This document shows, in pieces, positions 46,065-53,321 of a DNA stretch of 64,000 bases (the stretch's first letter is position 1; the number at the start of each line of letters is the position of its first letter). A model generated the notes under the pieces. The model searched no databases and was not told the origin of the DNA. It saw only the letters and a program-made list of their open reading frames with translations. Made by a program: the position numbers and the translations under genes. Origin of the DNA: a virus; IMG/VR virus record IMGVR_UViG_3300045003_000166, positions 1 through 64,000 of that record; one strand, written 5' to 3'.

Positions 46065-46360
46065 CAGGCCTCTTTCTTTCTCAGTTGTTCGGCGAAGGCC
46101 TCGACGCGCAGCGTCAGCAGGACCACCGACTTGGTCAGTTCGTGCACGTCCGCCAGCAACGTGTCTGGGTCGAGTGACGGGCCCGGCGTCGCGGCCAGGG
46201 CGGTGCGCGCCTCCGCCAGGTTGAACCGGAAGTGGCCGCCGGGTGTCGTGTCGTGCGGCAGCCGGCCCAGGCGCACGTAGCGGCTGATCGTCGCGGAACT
46301 CAGATGCAGGATGTCGCCGAGCTGGCCGGAGGTCAGCGTCCGGGAAGGCGGAGTGCTCAC
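46064..46360 (-). CDS. BldC/MerR-like HTH protein (paralogue 2)
   Basis: 98 residues from GTG 46360. SGQLGDILHLSSATISRYVR, LGRLPHDTTPGGHFRFNLAE matches paralogue 1 in HTH and wing. The tail is shorter and helical (ELTKSVVLLTLRVEAFAEQL). Two such genes in one operon suggest a duplicated regulator with different targets. Confidence 0.75.
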   Translation of the reverse strand: MSTPPSRTLTSGQLGDILHLSSATISRYVRLGRLPHDTTPGGHFRFNLAEARTALAATPGPSLDPDTLLADVHELTKSVVLLTLRVEAFAEQLRKKEA

Positions 46361-47085
46361 GCCGCCTCCCTCCGCACACCTCTCGGCCTGGCCTTCGGGT
46401 CGTCGATCGTCTCGTCGTCCCATGCCTGGGGCGGAGCCCAGCCCCGCGACGCGGCGAGGTTGCGGGCCCTGGTCGCCGCCTGCGCCGTCATGCCGTACTC
46501 CAGCGGGTCCTTGTTCCACAGCTCCTCGTAGACTTCGCGGGCCCGGCGGTCCGTGAGGACCGTGACCCGGTCGGTGGGGCGCAGGAAGTTGGCCAGGGTG
46601 CGGCCGAACCGCCGGGCGAGGAAGGCGTGCGAGAAACCGACCGCCACCAGGGCTCTGGTCCTGCGGTGGAAGCCGGTCGCGTCCACCAGCTGGTGGTCGG
46701 CGAGCGCGGCGGACTCCGGCTCCAGGGCGAGCAGCGCCGCCGCGGTGCGCAGCCGGACCCTGGCCGAAGGCTCCCGGCCCGGCTTACCGTACAGGAGCGT
46801 GTTCAGCACCGAGGGCGACACCCCGGCCAGTCTCGCGATCCGGCGCCGGCCCAGTCCCGCCGCCCTCAGGCTGCGCACGTGTGCCCGCACGGGCTCGGCG
46901 TCGGTGAACGGCTTCCACTGCCCGTACGCGATCAGGCGGTTGCGGCGGTCGTCGTAGTCGGACCGCGCCGCGGCGCACGGGTAGCAGCGGCAACCGTGGA
47001 TCCGGTATCCGGCGTAGGTACCGTGTCGGAAGGTGGAGGATTCCCCCTCCCCCGAAGTCGGAACCGGCTCTCGGTTCTGCGTCAT
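46357..47085 (-). CDS. HTH DNA-binding protein
   Basis: 242 residues. N-terminal HGTYAGYRIHGCRCYPCAAA gives a small cysteine cluster, typical of phage proteins that also carry an HTH. Residues 72-105 are a helix-turn-helix (AGLGRRRIARLAGVSPSVLN). The rest is helical. The first residues (NREPVPTSGEGESS) are encoded by a copy of the GGAACCGG repeat at 47060-47077. Probably a transcription regulator. Confidence 0.65.
   Translation of the reverse strand: MTQNREPVPTSGEGESSTFRHGTYAGYRIHGCRCYPCAAARSDYDDRRNRLIAYGQWKPFTDAEPVRAHVRSLRAAGLGRRRIARLAGVSPSVLNTLLYGKPGREPSARVRLRTAAALLALEPESAALADHQLVDATGFHRRTRALVAVGFSHAFLARRFGRTLANFLRPTDRVTVLTDRRAREVYEELWNKDPLEYGMTAQAATRARNLAASRGWAPPQAWDDETIDDPKARPRGVRREAA
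47060..47077. repeat. dispersed repeat copy (GGAACCGGCTCTCGGTTC)
   Basis: Core shared with 47603-47620 (inverted orientation, diverged), 48205-48224 (diverged) and the large inverted repeat at 49193-49244. Here it is inside the 5' end of a coding region. Confidence 0.55.
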
Positions 47086-47225
47086 CGCAGGCCACCCGTC
47101 AGTTTCGCCAGCGGGCGGCGCAACAGGAACGCGGTCAGTACGAGCAGGCCGGCGGCGGATGTGGCGACCGCGACCAGCAGGGCGCGCTCTTCCGGGTCCG
47201 GCCGGTCCAGAACCGGCGTCCTCAT
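47082..47225 (-). CDS. single-TM microprotein (47 aa)
   Basis: ATG 47225 overlaps the ATPase stop. Charged start (VLDRPDPEER), one membrane helix (ALLVAVATSAAGLLVLTAFL), basic end. Coupled to the RsbW-like ATPase upstream and the HTH protein downstream. Function unknown. Confidence 0.5.
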   Translation of the reverse strand: MRTPVLDRPDPEERALLVAVATSAAGLLVLTAFLLRRPLAKLTGGLR

Positions 47226-47581
47226 CGCGCGTCCCAGGCGGCCCACACCGCGTGGTGGCCGGTGGGGGTGTTCCACTCGCCGGTGCGGTCCGACAGCTCG
47301 TCGACCAGGTTCAGGCCCCAGCCCCGCTGGTCGTCCGGACGCTCCGGGTCCAGCACCTCGAACGGGTTGGGGCCCGGGTCGACGACGATGACGCGCGCCC
47401 CGTACCGGTCCTGCTGCGCGATCACGCGCACGTCGCCGGGCAGGGCGTACTGGATGGCGTTGGTCGTCAGCTCCGAGAGCACCAACGCGGCGTTGTCCGC
47501 GATCTCGGCCGGGAAGCGGGAGGACACGGTCCGGCGCGCGTCGGACAGTGTGGTCGGCTCGCCGTTGAGCAGAAGCGTCAC
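47222..47581 (-). CDS. RsbW/SpoIIAB-like ATP-binding (HATPase_c) protein
   Basis: 119 residues from GTG 47581. The Bergerat fold is complete: N box VLSELTTNAIQYA, G1 VIVVDPGPNP, G2 QRGWGLNLVDELSDRTG, and a C-terminal GHHAVWAAWD. Streptomyces has many such stand-alone kinases or anti-sigma proteins. In a phage it could bind a host sigma factor or the phage ECF-like factor at 23427. No anti-anti-sigma partner is visible nearby. Confidence 0.75.
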   Translation of the reverse strand: MTLLLNGEPTTLSDARRTVSSRFPAEIADNAALVLSELTTNAIQYALPGDVRVIAQQDRYGARVIVVDPGPNPFEVLDPERPDDQRGWGLNLVDELSDRTGEWNTPTGHHAVWAAWDAR

Positions 47582-48174
47582 TGAACTGCACCTTCCTCGA
47601 AACGAGAACCGGTTCCGGCCGGGGCGGAGGATGAGGGATCGCTTCCGCCCAGTGCCTCTTCCAGGAGTTCGGCAACGCGCTTGTGGGCTTCGAGCCAGCC
47701 GCCCATGAACTCGACGTCGTCCTTGTCCGACGTCGGAGCCTTCCTCAGCTCGGCGAGGACGTCCTCCACCCGGCGCAGCGCGAGCAGCGGATCCGGGCAC
47801 GGGATCTGCGCGCCCTCGGGGAGGGAGAAGCCGAACGCCGCGTCCACCAGGTCGATCGCGTGCTGGACGCCGACCGCGGTCTGGCCGTTGGCGATCTGCT
47901 CGGAGCGCTCCAGCTCCTGCTTCGTCTGGCGCAGCCGGAGGATCAGGATCTCCGCCCGTTCGCGGTGGCTGACCAGCGGCCACCAGCCGATCGGGCGCTG
48001 CTCTCGCGGCAGCTGGTCGATTGACATGGCCAGGTTCCGGGCGGCGCACGCCACCAGGTCCCGTGCGGGTTGCAACGCGTAGATCGTCTCGTCGCCGAGC
48101 CGGGCGAGCTGGAGGCGGGCGACAGCGCGCAGAAGGTCGGCCTCGCTCCGGCTGACGGAGGTGGACTCGTCCAT
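47578..48174 (-). CDS. helical hypothetical protein
   Basis: 198 residues. Mainly helical (SEADLLRAVARLQLARLGDE, EILILRLRQTKQELERSEQI). C-terminal tail APAGTGSRFEEGAVQ resembles the tail SAGTTLSFEETAG of the next gene upstream and is encoded by the GGAACCGG repeat. Family unknown. Confidence 0.55.
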   Translation of the reverse strand: MDESTSVSRSEADLLRAVARLQLARLGDETIYALQPARDLVACAARNLAMSIDQLPREQRPIGWWPLVSHRERAEILILRLRQTKQELERSEQIANGQTAVGVQHAIDLVDAAFGFSLPEGAQIPCPDPLLALRRVEDVLAELRKAPTSDKDDVEFMGGWLEAHKRVAELLEEALGGSDPSSSAPAGTGSRFEEGAVQ

Positions 48175-48578
48175 CAGATGTCACCTGCGGTTTCTTCGAA
48201 ACTTAAGGTGGTTCCGGCACTGGGGGAGGAAAAGGAACCGCCGTCCTCCCCGTGGTCGGCGGTGTCGCGCTCATATTGCTCGAGCAGCCTGCGCAGTTCG
48301 GCGTCGCGATCCGCGTCCAACGCCTTGATCTGGTCCATGACCCGCGTCGTGTAACGGTCCAGGTCCGCCTTGCGGCCGGAGATCTGTGCCGCATACCTGT
48401 CGTTGACCGCCTTGCGGTCGGCGAGCAGGCGCCGGAAGCGGTCCACTTGCCACACGTCCTCGGGCTCGAGCGGGCCGTCGGCCAGGACGCAGGTCGCGCC
48501 CGCCAGCGGGGAGGAAGAGGGATTCACCGTCTCGCGGACGGCCTGACGCACCGCGGGATCGTTCCAGGCGCCGTCCAT
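48174..48578 (-). CDS. helical hypothetical protein
   Basis: 134 residues from ATG 48578. A central coiled coil (FRRLLADRKAVNDRYAAQIS, DQIKALDADRDAELRRLLEQ) and a polar tail similar to that of the 47578 protein. The two tails look like a repeated cassette. Function unknown. Confidence 0.55.
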   Translation of the reverse strand: MDGAWNDPAVRQAVRETVNPSSSPLAGATCVLADGPLEPEDVWQVDRFRRLLADRKAVNDRYAAQISGRKADLDRYTTRVMDQIKALDADRDAELRRLLEQYERDTADHGEDGGSFSSPSAGTTLSFEETAGDI

Positions 48579-48805
48579 CAGTCCGCGTCCGGGTCGCCGA
48601 TGAACGACAGAACCGTCAGGGCGTTCTGGCCCTCGTCGGTCAGCTGCAGGCACAGTGCGCCGTCGGTGGCGCGGACCGCCTCCAGCTGACCGGCCTGCAG
48701 CAGGTCGATGACGGCCAGGTCGAAGGCCGGGTCGTTGACGCCGCCCTCCGCGTGGTCGCCGGTGACGATTGCGTGCACGGCCTCGTCGACGGGCATCGGG
48801 GACAC
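48578..48805 (-). CDS. small hypothetical protein
   Basis: 75 residues, GTG start at 48805. VIDLLQAGQLEAVRATDGAL and LQLTDEGQNALTVLSF suggest a small winged-helix-like fold (LTDEGxxAL). First gene of the leftward 43-48.8 kb accessory operon. Confidence 0.55.
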   Translation of the reverse strand: MSPMPVDEAVHAIVTGDHAEGGVNDPAFDLAVIDLLQAGQLEAVRATDGALCLQLTDEGQNALTVLSFIGDPDAD

Positions 48806-48844
48806 GACACACCTCCATGGGCGTGAAATCAGGTTTGTGTCCCC

Positions 48845-48873
48845 AGTATCGGGCTTACGTGACTATCCGTCAA
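48845..48873 (-). promoter_or_regulatory. phage promoter/operator of the accessory operon
   Basis: Leftward TTGACGGATAGTCAC at 48859-48873, 17-base spacer, -10 GATACT at 48845-48850. Drives the operon that begins at 48805. Confidence 0.75.
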
Positions 48874-49293
48874 GACATATTGTCACATGATTCAAGATTC
48901 AACTACTTTAGTTCACGATTCAACCACTTCGGGCGCCCCTTACAGATCCTGAGCGTGGCTAACGGTTTATACCGGCCAGTAATACAACCAAGGTCCGGTT
49001 CCGGCAACTGAGAGCCGGTTTGGGATGAGGAAGAGGTTTCCTCAGCAGCTCCACTGTCAGTCAGCAGAATTTTTTATACGTCTACGTGTGTTGACCCTTT
49101 AGGGTGAACGTGCACGTTTAATGCGTTTTTGGTGGCTGGCGGAGCAGTGGCGGGCGCAACATCTTCCCCCACCCAAACCCTGTGCCGAATCACCGGAACC
49201 GGCTCTCGGTTCCGGTCGCCGGTCAAACCGAGAGCCGGTTCCGGCTTTCAGGCAATTAGGACATACGTGGACGTAGACGTGTAAGCTGAACCT
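48874..49293. promoter_or_regulatory. divergent control region with several repeat classes
   Basis: No gene over about 420 bases. AT-rich start with GATTCAACTACTT and GATTCAACCACTT as direct repeats. A rightward promoter-like pair TTGTCA and TACTTT lies near 48880-48910. ACGTCTACGT at 49078 and its inverse ACGTAGACGT at 49271 lie around palindrome AACGTGCACGTT (49107-49118); these suit a ribbon-helix-helix repressor. A 19-bp inverted repeat lies at 49193-49244. The gene at 49294 starts 6 bases after TAAGCT. Confidence 0.6.
49193..49244. repeat. 19-bp perfect inverted repeat
   Basis: CCGGAACCGGCTCTCGGTT (49193-49211) and AACCGAGAGCCGGTTCCGG (49226-49244) with a 14-base loop. The arm matches the repeat copies at 47060 and 47603. 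Could be a terminator hairpin, a protein site or a mobile repeat. Confidence 0.7.
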
Positions 49294-49518
49294 ATGCCTA
49301 GTAAGACCTTCTATGTGAAGCCCGTCCACGCCCAGCTCTTCGAAGAGGCCGAGGAGTACGGGCGCCGCACCGGCCGCTCCCTGTCCGACCTGATCGCCGA
49401 AGGCCTGCGCCTCGCCCTCGTCGAGCACGGCGTGCACGGTCCTGCGAAACCTGTGCCTAGCTACGTCCCCGCACCGCCGCGCGCTCCCGTCCCCAACCCG
49501 TTCGCCGCTACGGAGTGA
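49294..49518 (+). CDS. ribbon-helix-helix (CopG-like) regulator
   Basis: 74 residues from ATG 49294. KTFYVKPVHAQLFEEAEEYG, RRTGRSLSDLIAEGLRLALV is a strand-helix-helix of RHH proteins, followed by a proline-rich tail. Likely a leaderless transcript (TAAGCT six bases before ATG) and autoregulated by the ACGTAGACGT sites just upstream. First gene of the rightward 49.3-57.6 kb operon. Confidence 0.7.
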   Translation: MPSKTFYVKPVHAQLFEEAEEYGRRTGRSLSDLIAEGLRLALVEHGVHGPAKPVPSYVPAPPRAPVPNPFAATE

Positions 49519-49522
49519 CCGC

Positions 49523-49897
49523 GTGGACGTCCCTCCTCCCGAACTCCATCGCCAGGACGTCCTGGAAACTGTGGCCGGCCTGAGCGGTTACTACTCCGGT
49601 ACCGATCTCTACGCGCGATACCGCACCCGCTGCGAGGTCAACGGTCGGCAGCCAGGAACTCACCAGCGCTTTTACCGGGAACTCGGTCGCCTCGGTTACT
49701 GCAAGCACGTGGTGTTCAACATCTCCTGCTATGTCATTGATTCGTCTGCCGAGCGGCACCCGGGTTCGATCGATCCGGTTCGTGCGATGACGGAGACGAT
49801 GGCCGCGGCCAGGGAGCGGCGTAGGACGACCGCGCCCCGGCGCAAAGTGCCGAAGCCGGAGACGAAGCGAAGGTTCCGCGTCCCCTACTCGGACTGA
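49523..49897 (+). CDS. winged-helix-like hypothetical protein
   Basis: 124 residues, GTG start. TDLYARYRTRCEVNGRQPGT, HQRFYRELGRLGY resembles the winged-helix domain found at the C-terminus of phage/plasmid primases. A basic tail follows (RRTTAPRRKVPKPETKRR). A DNA-binding accessory role is plausible. Weak family assignment. Confidence 0.5.
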   Translation: MDVPPPELHRQDVLETVAGLSGYYSGTDLYARYRTRCEVNGRQPGTHQRFYRELGRLGYCKHVVFNISCYVIDSSAERHPGSIDPVRAMTETMAAARERRRTTAPRRKVPKPETKRRFRVPYSD

Positions 49898-49941
49898 CGC
49901 ACCGTCGACCCGCGGCGGTGTCCGTGTCTACACTGCTTGAC

Positions 49942-50232
49942 ATGGACACCGCCCAGTCCCGGATGTATGACGCCGACCAGGGCAGCATGAACTCCGGCTC
50001 CTGGTACACACCGCCGAACGACACCCCGGCCGACCAGCCGTTGCCCGTCGGCTCCCAGGTGACGCACGCCAAGTCGGGCGAGAGCGGCACCGTCACCGGA
50101 TACCTGGACCACCCGCACTCCGGCGAGCGCCTGCCCACCGTGCGGTGGGAGGGACAGCCGGCCCTCGGCGCCGCGCCCGACCAGGGCTACTCCCTCACCT
50201 CGCTGACCGGGCCGACCGGAAACAACGGATGA
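49942..50232 (+). CDS. SH3/KOW-like small protein, leaderless start
   Basis: 96 residues from ATG 49942. VGSQVTHAKSGESGTVTGYL and LPTVRWEGQP match the barrels at 17537 and 17794. The region before ATG (TACACT, then GCTTGAC) is nearly identical to that of the 17794 gene (TACACT, GGTTGAC). This suggests duplication of promoter and gene together. Confidence 0.6.
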   Translation: MDTAQSRMYDADQGSMNSGSWYTPPNDTPADQPLPVGSQVTHAKSGESGTVTGYLDHPHSGERLPTVRWEGQPALGAAPDQGYSLTSLTGPTGNNG

Positions 50233-50501
50233 CGACCGAGCAGCAGGAGGCGGCCGAGAACCTCCGGCGCGTTGTCGGCGAGTATCTCGAGGTGCACAGC
50301 CTGGGCCGCGGCGTCCTGACCGACATCGGCGTGGTCTGCGCCCAGCAGTACTTCGACAAGGGAACGCCGCACACCACCGTCGTCTCGCTGTATCCCGACG
50401 CTCCTCCCCACTACCGGCGCCTCGGCTTGCTCGAGTACGAGTGCACGCGGCTGCGCGCGGTCATCCGCGGCGCCGACGAGTTGACGGAGGATGAGGAGTG
50501 A
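50229..50501 (+). CDS. small hypothetical protein
   Basis: 90 residues from ATG 50229 overlapping the previous stop. Helical start (QEAAENLRRVVGEYLEVH), beta middle (TTVVSLYPDAPP), acidic end. Coupled on both sides. Family unknown. Confidence 0.55.
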   Translation: MTTEQQEAAENLRRVVGEYLEVHSLGRGVLTDIGVVCAQQYFDKGTPHTTVVSLYPDAPPHYRRLGLLEYECTRLRAVIRGADELTEDEE

Positions 50502-50752
50502 ACGAGGTCCGGCTCGTCGACCACTTCGCTCTGCGCAAGGAGGAGCTGGACAACCTCCGCGAGATCTGCGCGCCCGCCCTCGAGTACGGCGCCTCCCTCG
50601 CCCAGATCACCGGCTACCCGGTCCTCGTCGACCAGGAGGTTCCGGCCGGGATGCTCCGCGTGGTCGGTTCCGGCAGCCACGCCGACTACCCGCTGAACTG
50701 GATGACGCTGGACGCGTTACTGCGCCCGTGGAACCAGGGCGCGAAATCGTGA
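50498..50752 (+). CDS. small hypothetical protein
   Basis: 84 residues, GTG start. EVRLVDHFALRKEELDNLRE, then QITGYPVLVDQEVPAGMLRV and LNWMTLDALLRPW. It resembles a short phage protein in which a beta element VPxGxxRVVG recurs, but the family is not certain. Overlaps its neighbours. Confidence 0.5.
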   Translation: MNEVRLVDHFALRKEELDNLREICAPALEYGASLAQITGYPVLVDQEVPAGMLRVVGSGSHADYPLNWMTLDALLRPWNQGAKS

Positions 50753-51186
50753 GGCGTGCCTGGACCGGGCCCGCGGTGTTCGGCGCCTTCGACGGAGCGG
50801 TCACGGTGCTCGGCGGGATGTTCACGCTGCTGCACTCTCCCAGGACGCTGGTGGAGACCGCCGCCGGCCTTGCGATCGCCGGCTTTTTCTCCATGGCCGC
50901 CGGGCAGTGGCTGGGGGATTCGGAGCACGGCCTGGGCGCGTCGCTCGCCATCGGTGCAGGGACCGCGGCCGGCACCTTCCTTCCCGCCGTCCCGTACCTG
51001 TTCGCGCATGGAGGATTCGCCTTCTTCCTGTCCCTCTTGCTGTACCTGGCCCTGGGTGGCGGCATCAGCGCCGCCCGCTCTCGCGACCGCGGCGCGGTGC
51101 GCGCCTCGCTGGAGACCGTGGGCCTGCTCGTCGTGTCGGGCGTGGCCGTGTGGTTGTGCTCCCTCGTCTTCGGAAGCAGTGGATGA
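50749..51186 (+). CDS. VIT/CCC1-like multi-TM membrane protein
   Basis: 145 residues from GTG 50749 overlapping the previous stop. TGPAVFGAFDGAVTVLGGMF and GFFSMAAGQWLGDSEHGLGA echo the VIT-family motifs (VFGxxDGxVTxLG and SMAAGEY). Four or five hydrophobic segments follow, ending LLVVSGVAVWLCSLVFG. VIT proteins move iron or manganese; the metal-binding glutamates are not conserved here, so transport is doubtful. Confidence 0.5.
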   Translation: MRRAWTGPAVFGAFDGAVTVLGGMFTLLHSPRTLVETAAGLAIAGFFSMAAGQWLGDSEHGLGASLAIGAGTAAGTFLPAVPYLFAHGGFAFFLSLLLYLALGGGISAARSRDRGAVRASLETVGLLVVSGVAVWLCSLVFGSSG

Positions 51187-51533
51187 ACATGGAAACCTCC
51201 CTCAAGCCGTCAGTGGGACGGATTGTGCACTACCAGTCGCACGGCTCGGCGGACGGCACGTACCCGTCGGTGTGCCGGGCCGCGATCGTGACCGAGGTGC
51301 CCGAGACCTGGGACGCCCAGAGCGAGCGGGACATGCCGGTCGGCCTGTGCGTGCTCAACCCGACCGGGATCTTCCTGAACACAGGGATCCTCCACCACGT
51401 GCCGACCGAGGTGCAGGGCGATCCGGACTGCCCAGCCAAGGCGTCGCATGGTGATCCGTTCCGCTACTGCCAGTGCGGCTGGATCGAGGCGTCGCCGAAG
51501 GGCGGCACGTGGCACTGGCCCGAGCGCGTCTGA
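51183..51533 (+). CDS. hypothetical protein
   Basis: 116 residues from ATG 51183 overlapping the previous stop. GRIVHYQSHGSADGTYPSVC, VCRAAIVTEV and SERDMPVGLCVLNPTGIFL; ends QCGWIEASPKGGTWHWPERV. It starts like a widespread small actinophage/prophage protein (VxYxSHGTPVREDGSQVYPS, CRAAxVTEV, NPTGxFF) annotated only as hypothetical. Function unknown. Confidence 0.65.
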   Translation: MNMETSLKPSVGRIVHYQSHGSADGTYPSVCRAAIVTEVPETWDAQSERDMPVGLCVLNPTGIFLNTGILHHVPTEVQGDPDCPAKASHGDPFRYCQCGWIEASPKGGTWHWPERV

Positions 51534-51535
51534 CC

Positions 51536-51823
51536 ATGCGACTCGCGAAGGAGATCCGCGTCGACCGGGACGAGCGCGGCGCGCCACAAATCACGATCGA
51601 CGGCGAGACACTGCCGTGGTTCACCGCAGGGATCGTGACACCGGCGCCGAGCCTGGACGAGGTGCCCACGGTGACGATCACGATTCCGGCCGAGAAGGTC
51701 GTGGTCGAGAACCGGGCCACGCCGTCGGCCTCGTATCTGCGAAGGGTGTCGGGAGCCGCGTACCGGTGCGGCCACCCGGCCTGTCTCGGTGTTCACATCA
51801 CGGACAACGAGCAGTGTTGCTGA
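51536..51823 (+). CDS. hypothetical protein
   Basis: 95 residues from ATG 51536. ITIDGETLPWFTAGIVTPAP and VPTVTITIPAEKVVVEN are beta-rich, as in small phage virion-like or chaperone domains. A cysteine pair (RCGHPACLG) and CC end follow. Family unknown. Confidence 0.5.
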   Translation: MRLAKEIRVDRDERGAPQITIDGETLPWFTAGIVTPAPSLDEVPTVTITIPAEKVVVENRATPSASYLRRVSGAAYRCGHPACLGVHITDNEQCC

Positions 51824-51855
51824 CCAATTAGAACACTAGTTCTATCCTGGCGGAT

Positions 51856-52158
51856 GTGACCGGGAAACCTCCGCCCCTGACCAGGATCGCGCGCGGCGAG
51901 GCCGAGCGCTTTCCCAAGGAGCGGATCCGCAGCGTGGACCGGCCCGCGGTCTACTGGGACGGCGAGGCCTTCGTCCCTGCCCGGATCACCGGCTGGATCC
52001 GCTACTACGGCGAGCTGTTCGTGCGCCTGCGCACTCGCAGGGACGTGTGGCGCGACCGCGAGGACTGGTACGTCTGGGCGCCCGGCCACCTCATCGTCGT
52101 ACGCCCCGATCCCATGGACCGCAAGGACTGGCTGCCGCCCCGGCCGTTCACAGGTTGA
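51856..52158 (+). CDS. hypothetical protein, leaderless start
   Basis: 100 residues from GTG 51856. WDGEAFVPARITGWIRYYGE, LFVRLRTRRDVWRDREDWYV is a compact beta fold. TATCCT ends seven bases before GTG and no SD is present. An inverted repeat AGAACACTAGTTCT (51830-51843) overlaps the promoter. Function unknown. Confidence 0.55.
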   Translation: MTGKPPPLTRIARGEAERFPKERIRSVDRPAVYWDGEAFVPARITGWIRYYGELFVRLRTRRDVWRDREDWYVWAPGHLIVVRPDPMDRKDWLPPRPFTG

Positions 52159-52184
52159 CGAAAAGTCAACACCTTGAGGACAAT
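52155..52184 (+). promoter_or_regulatory. variant promoter/operator (GTTGAC-N5-GTCAAC)
   Basis: TTGACG at 52155-52160 and GACAAT at 52179-52184 with an 18-base spacer. GTTGACGAAAAGTCAAC is an inverted repeat with the same TGAC-N5-GTCA spacing as the main element but a different centre. Confidence 0.6.
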
Positions 52185-52193
52185 GGCCATGCC

Positions 52194-52541
52194 ATGGAAT
52201 ACCGCTGGGGCGAACTGTTCGACGGCCGGCCGCACGTCTACCGAGCCGGCCGCGACTTCGACATGCCGCCGGCCGACTTCGCCCGCCTGGTGGAGCAGAA
52301 GGCGGAGGAGAACGGCCTGGGTGTCGCCGTGCGCATCGACGGGCAGTTCGTCGCCATCCACGCGCTGCCGATCGCGGAGCGCAACCTCGCCCCCAGCGAG
52401 GCGATGGAGGCCCGCATCGACGAGGCGATGGCGTTGCGCGCCCAGGGCTGGACGTATCGGGCGATCGGCGAGCACTTCGGCGTGGACATCCAGGTAGCCC
52501 GGCGCCTGATTCTGCGCGAGCAGGGACGGCGGGAGCGATGA
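52194..52541 (+). CDS. HTH protein upstream of terminase candidate
   Basis: 115 residues from ATG 52194. C-terminal HTH ARIDEAMALRAQGWTYRAIG, EHFGVDIQVARRLILREQG. The N-terminal half is a compact domain (YRAGRDFDMPPADFARLVEQ). Very short leader after the variant promoter. The HTH resembles that of the next gene, so the pair could form small-terminase-like DNA recognition. Confidence 0.6.
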   Translation: MEYRWGELFDGRPHVYRAGRDFDMPPADFARLVEQKAEENGLGVAVRIDGQFVAIHALPIAERNLAPSEAMEARIDEAMALRAQGWTYRAIGEHFGVDIQVARRLILREQGRRER

Positions 52542-53050
52542 CCACCACCGACATCCAGCCCGCGTTCACCGTCGAGGGCGCCGACGACATCCGGGCCCGG
52601 CAGCGGCGGGCGATGGAACTGCGCGCCCGCGCCTGGAGCCCACGCGAAATCGCGCAGGAGCTCGGGGTCACCACGCATGTGGTGTCCGCCTGGATTGCCG
52701 CGGCGGTGCGCGAGCACATCCCCACCGAGGTGCGCGAGCAGGTGCGCGCCCTGCAGCTGGACCGCTACGAGGTCCTGCTCAAGGCCTACTTCGAGATCCT
52801 CGCCACGTGCACCACCGTGGAGCAGCTGGAGAAGATCGGCCGGCTGTGCGTGCAGACGATGACCCGCATCGACGTCCTGGCCGGCACCGAGCGGCCGAAG
52901 GAGGTGCGCCTGGACGGCCAGATCGTGCCCATCGGCCAGCTGGACTTGGAGCTCGCGGAGATGATCCGGGAGGCGAAGGCGCGCGCCGCCGCCGAGGAGG
53001 CCGAGATCCGGGACGAGGACGACGAAGACGAGGACGTGTTCGATGGCTGA
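52538..53050 (+). CDS. candidate terminase small subunit
   Basis: 170 residues. HTH near residues 20-55 (RQRRAMELRARAWSPREIAQ, ELGVTTHVVSAWIAAAVREH), a central helical region (VRALQLDRYEVLLKAYFEIL) and a very acidic end (EEAEIRDEDDEDEDVFDG). Layout and position upstream of the large terminase subunit fit TerS. The intervening 2.8 kb of small genes makes this a candidate only. Confidence 0.55.
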   Translation: MTTTDIQPAFTVEGADDIRARQRRAMELRARAWSPREIAQELGVTTHVVSAWIAAAVREHIPTEVREQVRALQLDRYEVLLKAYFEILATCTTVEQLEKIGRLCVQTMTRIDVLAGTERPKEVRLDGQIVPIGQLDLELAEMIREAKARAAAEEAEIRDEDDEDEDVFDG

Positions 53051-53321
53051 CACCGCGTACTGGTTCCAGCAGCTGGTCGCCGAGCGCGACGCCGAGTCGC
53101 CGGTCTACCGCCGCGGCCTGATCGCGTTCCTGGAGAACTTCGCCGCGGCCAATGGCAACGAACTGACCGACGCCGAGGTGGTGCGCTGGGACCACGACCC
53201 GGACCTGAACAAGCTGGTGCCGGCCGGGTTCGTCCTGTTGCGCGTGCAGGGCTGGGTGAGGGAGTTCGACGTGGACCTGGCGGACGACGATGCCGCGCCC
53301 GTGACGGAGGGACTGGGATGA
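53043..53321 (+). CDS. small hypothetical protein
   Basis: 92 residues. AYWFQQLVAERDAESPVYRR, ELTDAEVVRWDHDPDLNKLV, then RVQGWVREFDVDLADDD. Overlaps the previous gene by 8 bases and the next by 4. Family unknown. Confidence 0.55.
   Translation: MADTAYWFQQLVAERDAESPVYRRGLIAFLENFAAANGNELTDAEVVRWDHDPDLNKLVPAGFVLLRVQGWVREFDVDLADDDAAPVTEGLG

Noticed and set aside
49090-49096. TTGACC at 49091 as another copy of the dispersed promoter element
   Set aside because: It lacks the GATAGTCAC part and the TGAC-N5-GTCA symmetry, and no good -10 follows at 17-18 bases.
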